NCBI GenBank assembly: GCA_023678885.1
Contig: CM042997.1
Coordinates: 24,992,064-25,056,063 of the forward strand
Length of the DNA stretch: 64,000 nucleotides
Reading direction: 5' to 3'
Origin: Pogostemon cablin
Taxonomy: Eukaryota; Streptophyta; Magnoliopsida; Lamiales; Lamiaceae
Below are positions 46,671 to 56,994 of the stretch, piece by piece (position 1 is the stretch's first letter; each line of letters begins with the position of its first letter). The notes under the pieces are model-generated. The model was not told the origin of the DNA. It saw nothing but the letters and a program-made list of their open reading frames with translations, and searched no databases. The position numbers and the translations under genes were made by a program.

Positions 46671-46972
46671 CTCCCCTCCCTCATTGTTATTTTGTTTTTT
46701 GACATGTAGATTAAAAAATTTTACTCCTTCCATCCCACTAAACTCTTCACTTTTTCTTTGTAATTTACAAAGGAAGAGTAAAGAGCTTAGCGGGACGGAG
46801 GGAGTATTATTTGATTTGTAGTGGATAGTTGTATTAGTGAGAATGTGTGTCCCATATTTTAATTGTATTAGTGGTGTATGTGGGTTCCATGCATGTAAAA
46901 AAGGAAAGTAAACTATTTGGGTGGGACGCCCAAAATGAAAAAAAAAAATAATTTTTAAAGGGGCGGAGGGAG
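46671..46972. mobile_element. Stowaway MITE carrying an inner 81-bp palindromic Stowaway
   Basis: Outer ends CTCCCCTCCCTC and GGGGCGGAGGGAG lie at TA. Inside, at 46724-46804, is a second TA-bounded element with ends CTCCTTCCATCCCAC and GCGGGACGGAGGGAG. Its whole length folds as a hairpin (AAACTCTTCACTTTTTC versus GGAAGAGTAAAGAGC). Confidence 0.65.
46724..46804. mobile_element. 81-bp fully palindromic Stowaway-type element
   Basis: A minimal TA-bounded element (TA 46722-46723 and 46805-46806) in which nearly every base pairs with the other arm around TTTGTAATTTACAAA. It has the usual GGGACGGAGGGAG right end but almost no interior. Confidence 0.65.
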
Positions 46973-47157
46973 TATATTTTAAATAATAATAAATTCTCAT
47001 TAAAAGTATAGTCACTATCTATTTATAGTACGAATTATTAATAAAAAAAATTATTGAATTACCATCATATTCCATTAACTTGAATATTAATTATAATATT
47101 ATAATGTTATCACCTCTAAAATTCTTATCGTCTCATGGGAACCTTCAGTAAGACGAT

Positions 47158-50100
47158 TGATCGGTGTCATTTTCACCTAAATTTTAGTGTAATTATTATG
47201 TATTTTTGTGTGTTTTTATTCATTTTGTATATCATTTGGTGGTGTTATATGAAGTTATGGAGATGTGTGCTTTGAAATGATAAATGTGTGATTTTAATTA
47301 TTAAGTGCCTTAAATTGTGCGATATTTGTAAATATTTAGAGAATTGGTAAATTGGTGTAATTTGTGTGATTTTCAGGTAAAAATGGATTCTAGACACGAT
47401 AAAAAAGATGTGGGAAAAAACAGAGTTCAATTCGGAGTTGAAACGAGAGAGAACGAGCTAAAGCAAAATGCTGAAAAATGCATGTCCAATTTGTATAATT
47501 TTTTTGTATTCGTGTGGAGCTCAAAACTGGACATGTGATATATGGTTGAAAATCCACGGAAGAGAAGATCGTGTGAGCATAAGAATCACTCGAATCGGGG
47601 TTCGGATGTGAAAGTTATGCGCGAAACGGTGAGACTGCGCTGCACGCAATGCACCTACATGCCCGTGTGCCGAACTCGACCCGTGTTGGTGCAAAGTCAG
47701 TTTTATGATATGCACGTGTTCTAGAAGCTTCCATGGGGTATAAGGACCTGTTTTGACCACAAATTACGAGAGGAATTATTTTGGATCAGTTTTCACATAC
47801 ACTAGACACCTAAATAACACACATTCATCTCCATCTCTTCCATATTTTCCTTCATCCATCCAATCCACTTAATCTCCTCAAATCCATCCATAAATCCATC
47901 AATTCACCAATCTAAGAAGAGAAATTCATCATTGGTTGAAGATTATAGTATGATCAAGAAGGAGGAAGTTCACCATCAAAGGGGAGCCAACTTACCTTTA
48001 TTTTGTTATTTTCTTTATTATTTGGCTCAATTGGAGCATGCCATGTATTATGTTTATTTTGTTATGATTTGTAGTGGCTAGTCCTCATGTGAGGCTAGCA
48101 ATATGATTGATTAGAGATTATGTAGATTTTGCACACCACATGTTTGATGAAATGATTGTTATGAATATTTTATATCATGAATGTTTATTCTCATTTTATG
48201 TATGATTTGTGTGATTAAATTATCTATTCATAGTGTTAGGATTGTCATTCCAATATTATGCTTAGTGGTTTAATTGAATCATTGATTGCATGAGATGATT
48301 TAGTTAGTATGAGGAAAGGTAAGTGATTAGAGCTATTTTCACCTAGATTTTAGTGTCTTTTGGTATCTCTTTTCGTATGATTTTATCCGTATTTTATGTG
48401 TTATTTGGTTGTGTTTTGTGTTTTTATTGAAATGTGTGTGAATGAGCTTAAACTTAAGATTTTCACTTTTTATTGGATGCTAGACATGATAAGGAAGATA
48501 TAGGAAAAAGCGGATCTAAATTCAGAGTTGAAACGAAGGAGAACGAGCCGAAACAAAATGTGAAAAACAGGGGCATGCACCAACACGGGCCGTGTACGGA
48601 ACACGGCCCTGTAAGAAGTGGCCGTGTGCCGACATCAGAAGATCCAACACGACCACCATGTGCCCGTGTTACAACACACGAGCCGTGTTGCAGTACACGA
48701 GCCGTGTTGCAGTACACGAGCCGTGTTGCGTAACACGGCCCTGTAAGGAGAGGCCGTGCGGCAGCATCAGAAGACACAACACGGCCACCTTGTGGCCGTG
48801 TTGCAAAGCACGACTCGTGCCGTGTAAAATCCTGCTGAAATTTCCAGATCCTTCTAGAAGCCTCCATAGGGGTATAAATGCCCCTTTATTCAACAATTGA
48901 AAGGAGATCCGAAATTCCCATCCTCTACACACATCACACACTATTTCTTCCATTTTCCACCATCATCTTCATCCACCTTCTTCCATCTTGATCCATCTCC
49001 ATCATCTCCATTAATTCTCCATCAAAACTTCATCCCTTCCATTGGGTGTGAGAGATCTCAAGAAATCAAAAGCTAGAGTTGGAGATCCATGAGTATTGAA
49101 GATTCTCTACAAGAAATTGCTAGGGAAGATTCACATCTCTTTTGATTTTCTTTTGGATTTAGACTATGGATATTTGTAATTAATCATTTATGTGTTTTGT
49201 TACCTTTATCATGTTAGGCTAATCCCTCTAGTGGGGTTAGGAACATGAAGAGCATATTAGATTTGTATTATCATGTGGATTAAATTGGTTTTTGATTTAA
49301 TTGATGTTGATTTCTATTCATGGAGTTTAATTGTCTTGATGTTGTGATGGCATGGTTTGTTATTCATAATTGATTATTGGTTTAATGGATTGTTGATCAA
49401 TGAATTGATTTTATGGTGATTAAATGCTATCATAATGTTCATGTATGTATTGCTTGGAGTGAGACGGAAACGACCCTCTATAGTATTAGGAAGGCATGAA
49501 TAGACATTGAGTTTGGGTTTGACCGAAAGTATATTTGAATTCAATGAGGGGAACCAATCCATTCGTTGGCCTTAGTACACAAAAAGGGAGAGTTTAATCT
49601 AGCTAGTACCTAGATGGAAGGGGTTAATGTTGGGCTTTGATCTTAAGTGCTTTTGGGAGTCTAAAATGGATCAACAACCTTTGTAACCCGAAAGGGAGCT
49701 TAGGATACAATCGTGATCACCCTTAGTCTACATCAATTGAGTTGAATTCCTTTTGCATGATAATATGAATCGAGTGTGCTTGGATGTTTCTAATCCCATG
49801 TTTTCCATACTTGAACTTTATCACCCATTTTCTTTACTTGTTATTCATCTTCACTTGTAATTTCTCTTATTTGCTATTTTTATTTACTTGATACTTGCTT
49901 TAGTTGTTAATCATCTCAAAACCCCCGATCATCTTTACAAAAACAACATGAACATGAGCTCACGTATTTTGCTAGTCCGAACATAACTCTTTTATGGATT
50001 GATAATTTTTCTTGGGATATACTACTACAACGATCGAGTATTCTTGCTCGTGAGTGCTACAAAAATAGGCAAACAGTAAGTCATACCTTTCAAGTGCTTA

Positions 50101-50624
50101 GAACCTCATGATAGGACATTAGTGATGAACTAGTGAGGGGAACCCAACTTATGATTATAGTACATTCAAGGGAATTGAGAGTAAGAGACAACCTTAGGAG
50201 ATTTAAACTTGTAAAAGAGTTGAGAACCTAATTGTCTTAGTCATAGGGATTAGGGGTACAAAAGTGATTGCTCTTAATATCATAACATGATGATCTTCAA
50301 TGCATGTGTGTGTGAGTCTACATAAGCCTTTTCCATGATGTTGGTTGCCTTACATACTTCTTAGATTGTTCACCTTCATCCATCTTCCTTGTCCATTGTA
50401 TCCATCTATCTTTAATTGCTTTCCTAGTTGTTAGTCTTAATGTTAATCAAACCCCCCTCTTTATTTGATTAGTCCTTCTAGAGTAAAACATCTTTTGAAC
50501 ACGGCTACCCACTTTCGCCCTTGGGTTCGATATTTCTAAATTTTGCACTTGGTCACTACGGTCTACAACGCGATAGAGTATGATTGCTCTAATCAATTAA
50601 TACCAAAATTGAAACCACGTTCAT
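47158..50624. mobile_element. Old LTR (probably solo), interrupted by a younger copy
   Basis: It starts TGATCGGTGTCATTTTCACC after GACGAT (47152-47157) and ends before GACGAT (50625-50630). Without the inner insertion (48324-50075 plus its TSD) it is about 1.71 kb, the same size as the inner element. It aligns with the inner copy in order: TTTTCACCTARATTTTAGTG, GGATKCTAGACAYGATAA, GAGTTGAAACGA, CTAGAAGCYTCCAT, a TATA-like GGGGTATAAGG (about 47736-47746), and a late CCTTGGGTTCGAT segment. No gag or pol coding is seen. The 3' terminal CA is not exactly adjacent to the TSD, so the end is approximate. Confidence 0.6.
48324..50075. mobile_element. Solo LTR nested in an older LTR of the same family
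   Basis: It starts TGATTAGAGC and ends GGCAAACA, a TG...CA pair. It is flanked by GTAAG on both sides (48319-48323 and 50076-50080). The body has a TATAAAT promoter core (48873-48879, in GGGGTATAAATGCCCC) and no coding capacity. From 48590 to about 48830 a CACGAGCCGTGTTGCAGTA-like motif and its inverted forms are amplified, which the outer copy mostly lacks. Small ORFs here (for example 48473-48733) are repeat artefacts. Confidence 0.7.
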
Positions 50625-50631
50625 GACGATT

Positions 50632-51717
50632 TCACATATTTTTTTTACCTCTTTTACATAGTTTAAATGAGGTTTTGCTAAAAATTAATAATCATAAATA
50701 AAATCATTATAATAAATCTATATAGACTATATCTAATTAATGTATTAAATAAATAATTAAATTTAAATAAATAAAGGGGAAAAATATATATGTTGGTAGA
50801 AATTAAGGAGGGATTTTTAATAAAATTAAAATATATGTATACCTAATTAAGGTAAGTTTCATGATGTCATGAAAAAATAGTACTCTATTTTTTTTCACAA
50901 TTAACCAAGCCTTGATTAATTAAAAGATCACATGCAAGAACTGTGTTCAAATTAATCAAGCAACCAAACTTCATGAGCGTGTAAGGATACGCTGGAAGTG
51001 ATATTAGATTAAATATCAATAAACTGATTTTTTTTTAATTATTATAAAGTACAAATTAACCCCAATAGCGTGTTAGAGAGTAACGATTAATTAAATATTA
51101 AATGATACATATTTTTAAAGGATTATTGAACGGAAGTTCAGTAGCAAATTAGTTAAGATGATGTTTAAATGATTATTTAATACTCCAAGATGTTTAGGAG
51201 CAAATTTGTTGTAATATAAGATGATGCTTAGTGTGGTGGGCTATTCCATCTAGGGAGGTAGAGGTATATGGGGGTGGACGATTTTATTTTATTTTTTTTA
51301 TTTTTTATTTTTACCGAAGATGATGCTTATAAGTTTAAAAAAAAAAGTCTTTAGCTTATAAAAGAAAATCAATTAGTGGTATAAAGCGACAAAAGTAGAA
51401 AGAAGATTGAGAAGAGACAGATTTTCCAAAATTGTAGTCCATAGAGTAGATCCCAATATAAGGACTAAGGAGTATATTATTAGTAGGAAATACGTTGTCC
51501 AAATTCCATGAATATGCACTCGCCCACAGACAATAAAACAGAGATTTCCCCGAACCCCAACACCCACTAGCTAGCTATTCACATCATCTAATTTTCTATT
51601 TATTTTTAAAATTTTGTATTGATTTTTAGGATATAATAATGATTTATTTAACATTTTTCTCTGTCATATTCTACAACAAATTTTAACTCATAGCATTTAG
51701 CATAATTCTTAATATAT
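50632..51717. other. Gene-free AT-rich DNA
   Basis: No exon or bounded element is recognised. A poly-T/poly-A rich stretch occurs at 51280-51350. Confidence 0.35.
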
Positions 51718-52089
51718 CACTAAAAAAAATTATTTTTTAGCAACGTAATTTATCAATAGAATTCAATCCGTTGGCAATTCTAAATGGATTAGCAGCAAAA
51801 ATGACATTTTTATTTTAATAACGGAATGACAACGAATTACCAACGAATTAGCAGGAGAATCATTATATAAATTACCAACTAAATTATTAGCAACGGATTA
51901 CCAACGAAATTGTTTACCAACGGGATTGAATTTTCGTTGTTAAAAATTTATCAACTACTACTTTACCAACGAAAAATTTATCAATGGATTCCGTTGCTTA
52001 TCAATTGGTAAATCTATTTAACAAGGGAATTAAAACTTTTACTAACGGAATATTCCGTTAGTAAAAAATGGAGTATTTTTTTTGTAGTG
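51718..52089. mobile_element. Small non-autonomous CACTA element, 372 bp
   Basis: It begins CACTAAAAAAAATTATTTTT and ends TTTTTTTTGTAGTG, the diagnostic CACTA termini. The 3-bp TSD TAT is present at 51715-51717 and 52090-52092. The interior is filled with subterminal-type repeats around ACCAACGAAT and ACGGAAT in both orientations, where an En/Spm-type transposase would bind. There is no ORF. Confidence 0.8.
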
Positions 52090-52108
52090 TATATAAATAT
52101 CTTCGGGA

Positions 52109-52875
52109 GACTCTCTTATAAAACTGATTGAGAGACGGGTCAATCTATTGTTAAGTATAAATTTCCTTCATCTCATCCTAAATTTCTAATTGTTACATTT
52201 TTTGTTGGCGTTATATCATAATGATTATATTTTTCTTTTTGTATATGATACCCACACAAATTAATTACTTCTCTCACGCGCCACATATCACATTAATACA
52301 CATATTCACTTTACATTAAAATATTAATTTTCTCACCTCAATATACATTAAAACACTACATTCAATAATCCCCATGTAAAAAGCAAACGTAACTATTAGG
52401 ACGGGATCGAGGGAGTATTTATTAATATACTAGGTAAAATATATTTATTGGTAGTGGAAAGTATGTCTATACTTAATCATCATATTATAATACACTAAAA
52501 TCATACTTTAATATATATCTTTTATCATTTTCTTAAAAAATACTCCCTCCGTCCCATAAAAAGAGTTACGTTTACTGTTTGCATGGAGATTAAGAAAATA
52601 TAGTATTTTAATGTGTAGTGGGTTAAGAGATGGAGTATAATAATTTAATATATAGTGGGTAGTTATATTAGTGTTAAGTGTAGGACCCATGAAAATAAAG
52701 TGATTGATTTATGTGGGTCTCATTTACTAAAAAAAGAAATATAACTCTTACAGCAGGACGCCATAATTAATAAAATGTAATTCTTGTGGCGGGACGGAAG
52801 AAGTATACTTTAACAACGAAATATATAACCATTATACTTTAACATATCTCACGAGTTGTCTCACAAGACACCTTA
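52109..52875. mobile_element. GAGACGG-type MITE broken by two Stowaway insertions
   Basis: The left part (GAGACTCTC ... GAGAGACGGGTCAATCTATTG), the centre (TAGGTAAAATATATTTATTG ... AATCATACTTTAATATAT) and the right part (ACGAGTTGTCTCACAAG) match in order the intact-looking element at 63266-63514. The breaks are filled by a decayed Stowaway (about 52156-52415, right end ATCGAGGGAG) and a good one (52543-52803). Confidence 0.5.
52543..52803. mobile_element. Stowaway MITE
   Basis: The left end CTCCCTCCGTCCC follows TA (52541-52542). The right end GCGGGACGGAAGAAG precedes TA (52804-52805). Length is 261 bp. It sits inside the element at 52109-52875. Confidence 0.75.
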
Positions 52876-53125
52876 TACATATTTTTAATTTAGTTGTCTT
52901 TTCAATTTATTTAAAGAAAAAAAAAACTAAATCATGAAATCAAGTCTGCATCAAAATGAGTTGTGTTACATGTACAACTTCTCTCACAAAGTCTTAGAAC
53001 CTCGTTTGGATGGACCAAAATTTTATTTACATTTCCACAAGAAAAAAAATTAAATTAAATCCTATGAAAGAATTTCATCTTTGTAAAACATCAATACGAT
53101 GCACAATGATACAAGTGTATTATCT

Positions 53126-56100
53126 TCACAGAAACGAATCAGCTTCGTACGGAAGGGAAAGCCAAGGGTGCCGTAACACCTCTCCGGCGTTGGGGCGTCT
53201 CTTCGGGTTGATCTCTAGCAACAACTTCAAAAAATCGACGAACACATCGTCCGTCGTCTGAAGGTGATCTTCTAGAGACGAACCATCCGGGATGATGTAC
53301 TCCAGTTGATTTGTGTCCTATTGCATGAGTTTAGAATAGATTAAGAATTTTGCATGAGACCGTCTCACTATGACACGAGAATACTTATGTTTTTTATTGT
53401 GAGTTACTAACTTTCTATTAATTAGTACAAGTTACTTTCTATTCATTTCGCATAACCAATTTTATGACATGGTCTCACACTAGACTTACTCTTCGTACAA
53501 ACATTCTCCAACCGATGATCCGTGCAAGAACAGACATGATCATTGATAAATTGTGACAATGCAGATGTACCTCGTTTATGTGATACAGATCATATTCTTC
53601 GGTGAAATACTTGTGCGTCTCCTGCCCGTTTCGCAACATGTCTATGTCGATAGGACCAAGAATTCCGACGATTCGTGCTAGAAGCATTGCCACTGGTTCA
53701 TTTGGGAAAAGAACCTGCAGTATATAGTATGAAGCATTGTATAAGTATACAATGTTGTAAAAATGCTCATCGATTAGCTAGCAAATCAAGACGTACGTAT
53801 GTACTACGTACCTCTCCAGAGTATAATTCGGCCAAGATGCATCCAACCGACCACATGTCAATCTTGTGGTCGTAAGAGAGGCCTAACATAACCTCAGGAG
53901 CCCTGTACGAACGAGATTGTACGTACAGGGACAGGTTATCTGTCCGGAAGCAACTGCTTCCGAGATCAATAACCTTCACCTCACACCTTCTATAGTTTCT
54001 TATCAGGATGTTTTCGGGCTTCAGATCACAGTGCACAACTCCCAAATCATGCAGATATAATACAGCCTCCAAACATTGTCTAGTTATGACCTGAAAAAGG
54101 CCTAATTTCTCATTTTCTACTTCACAAGTAGTTCATGTTTATCATCCACAACATAACTTGTTTTGATCGAATCAATGATAAAACGAGTACCTGCAGCCTG
54201 TGCATTGTAAAATACGGTTCTGCTCCCGATTCTTGGTTATATTTTTGGAATTCATACAAGTTAGCTCGAAGAAGTTCAGTAACAATAAACAGGTGCACCT
54301 GCCATTGTGTTAGTGATGATTAATACTATAAAATTGAACAAATCATCCGGCATAAGTTTCTTTAGATGCTTAAATATACCTGATAGTAAAAATAGTCGTA
54401 TAGACGTAAAATATGGTGCTCATCAGCAGGATCATGTCTGTTAACAAACTTGAGAAGCTTGATCTCATCTAAGCTCTGGTCGAAGAAGTCCTTGTCGTTC
54501 TTTATGATCTTTAAGCATACGTCCATCCCCGTATAAAGATCATGCGCCTGGACTACTCTGCTGAATGCAGCTGATCCAAGCATTTCCTTGACATAGTACC
54601 TACCAGCTATGACACCATTTACTACAATAGGGAACTCCTTATTCTCCTCGAATCCTGTCCTGTCAGTCGAATAACAACAAATCAGTGCAACAATTTCTAA
54701 AAGTACTGATTATGAGAACCTAACTAACCAACCTGTTCTTCCTATGTATGATCCTCAAGTTGAATATTTCATACTCATCTTCTTTGTCATACATCAACGG
54801 CTCATCGAAGCTCGCCTCGCCCTCTTCATCAACGGCTTCTTGCTCAAGTGGTTCGACGAAGCTAAGCTTGTCATTCTCATATGGCTGATCAGAATCCATC
54901 TCAACATCATCCACACTATCCTTCTTAGAGCTCGTTTCGTTGGAAAAGTTAGCCTTATGCTTCTCGTCTGCCGACTCATGGTCACACACATCTATCATAT
55001 TCAGATTTTCTAAAGCGTACTCTGCAGGATCCCCTGAGTTGAGACCATTGCAGCAAGCACAGAGAGGCGCCAAACAGCTATAATCGCCACAATTTTTCGA
55101 CTCGCCTAGTTTGTAGTTATGTTTACAATAATCAGGCTTCAAGTTCTCAGTTGAGGACAAGCCCCATTGTGTTGGTTGATCCTCTATAAAATTCCCCTTT
55201 TGGACACTCATTATAAACTTGTCTTCACTTGGATCACCATTAAAATCTTGGTCATCAAAGTGTGGTGGCATAGAGAAGTCTTCATCTTTCTCCTTGTACC
55301 AGAGCAGATCACTCTGCAGATCAAGATCAGGATAATCTCTTGCGGTTCCAAACTGAGTCGGACATTCCGATGAAGCTTGAGAAGCCGGTCGCCTGCCGTA
55401 AGGATTTGTAAAATCTGGAGATCATACAAGGAAAGAATCATCCATATATACAGTTAAAACAAGTGGTAGCAAAACATAGATTAATGGAAGATTAATCTAT
55501 GAAATAATGTAGATGTAAATGCTAACCAAGAAATTGGTGATAGATTCTTGATGCAATTGATCATCATTACAAGAAACATCTTAGCTTCATTTAGGCAGTA
55601 CTATTAACCAATCTAAAGACAAGCTTTATTAGAAAGAAATTACAGAATGTGGATATGAAAACATATACTCACCAAAACTAAGAAAATTAAAACAGATTAA
55701 TCAAACAGAATTTAAATAATAGAATAAACTGCCTTATTTTAATTAATCTAAGGCCATAAAATATTATTAAATTAAATGTGAACCATCATAGAATAAATAC
55801 TGATATATTTATCCATAAATTGGGCAAAGATAGAAATAAGGCATTGGTTGAAAAAAAGCAGAGCAGTAAAAAGAACAAGTTAAAAAAATAGAATTAAAAA
55901 TCAAATAAATTCCAAAAATAAAGAGAAAAAGATGAAAACTTTATTACCAGAAGTACACAAGTCAGTGTTAGAAGAACCCAAGCTCAAGAACTCATCATCG
56001 GAAGAGCCCCCACCGGCGGCGAGCTCCGTCGGCCGGGTGGCCGGAATTCTGAGCGGCGCAATGGGGAAGCAGAAGCTGTCCAATTGAGAAGAATTGTCCA

Positions 56101-56188
56101 TGATGTCCTCCAAGAGAGCTGATTCACATTCCGACAAGCCATTTTTCCTCAGGAATTCCAAGACAACATCGAGTCGTAATTCCGCCAT
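53126..56188 (-). CDS. Plant DYRK-type dual-specificity protein kinase (7 exons, 641 aa)
   Basis: A CMGC-group kinase that in this family autophosphorylates on Tyr and phosphorylates Ser/Thr of substrates. Exons in transcript order: 56188-55948, 55414-54733, 54659-54380, 54298-54191, 54090-53812, 53714-53571, 53317-53126. All are in frame. An N-terminal LisH-like helix (LRLDVVLEFLRKNGL, 4-18) is followed by an acidic, poorly conserved region (about 80-300). The kinase (about 322-620) shows ISO-type GSAAFSRVV instead of a full glycine loop, VCLKIIKN with the ATP Lys, VVHCDLKPEN (455-464, HCD in place of HRD as in DYRKs), IDLGSSC (DLG for DFG) and the activation segment YVQSRSYRAPEV with Tyr493 and Tyr499. 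The end is INPKRRPNAGEVLRHPWL. It is related to Arabidopsis At2g40120 and At3g17750. Which one is orthologous is not settled. Confidence 0.93.
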
Positions 56189-56355
56189 GTGAGGTGAAAC
56201 AGATCAAATGATTGAGTTTAAGAAAGAAGATTGGGTTGAAAAGATGGTGGATTCATCATGGGATTGGAGTGGGGGCGATGTCAAAAGGTTGGTGATAGAC
56301 ATTGGCATGTCTCTTGCTTTCTCTCTCTTTCTCTCTATTTCTCTCTCTCTCTGTG

Positions 56356-56364
56356 TATATATAT
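56356..56364 (-). promoter_or_regulatory. TATA box and GA-rich leader of the DYRK-type gene
   Basis: TATATATAT lies about 170 bp upstream of the start codon. On the coding strand it is followed by a GA-repeat leader (56355 down to about 56310). A second GA tract lies upstream at 56405-56430. TATA plus a GA/CT-rich 5' UTR is common in plant genes; transcription start is inferred. Confidence 0.45.
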
Positions 56365-56499
56365 GGTTGTTGTATACTTGTATGTATATGTGAATGAGTA
56401 GATTTGAGAGAGAGAGAGAAGGTGAGAGTGTGAGAGAAGAAGTGAGAGTTTGTTGTTCTGTTTTTTGTGTGTTGTTCAGTAAATCACAAGGCAACGGGA

Positions 56500-56950
56500 A
56501 AGAGATGTGTTATTACAAAATTTGAAAACTATCATGGCCTTCCCGTTTTCCTTTATCCGTTTTCTTTTTCACCTTTCTCTCATTCTTTTCCTTTTTCTAA
56601 ATAATAAAATAAAGAGTTAAATCTAATAAGATATTTTTATACAATTGGATCTGAATTTTTCCATCCAAAAATAATACTTCTACTCATTAAACATGGAGTA
56701 AACTTTTTTAATATAACGTTACTTTTCATTTGAAAAATATTAAAAGAGGGGAGAAAATATACAAAAATGCATGTAGAGGGTTATAAAGTAATTTGTAGGT
56801 GTATAAAAATAATTTTTATGTGTACCTAGAAAACCAAAACCTCACTTTCAAAACCAAAATCAAATATTACCAAAATTATTGATTGGAGGAAATTGTAATT
56901 CATGTTTTGTTAATTTTACTATTGAAAAAAAATAAGAAATACCACCATTA

Positions 56951-56994
<44 letters not shown>

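Noticed and set aside
48463..48953. Several ORFs of 86-134 codons on both strands
   Set aside because: They fall in the minisatellite-rich part of the inner LTR and show repeated VLQHGS/CCSTRAVLQ-like strings caused by the DNA repeat.
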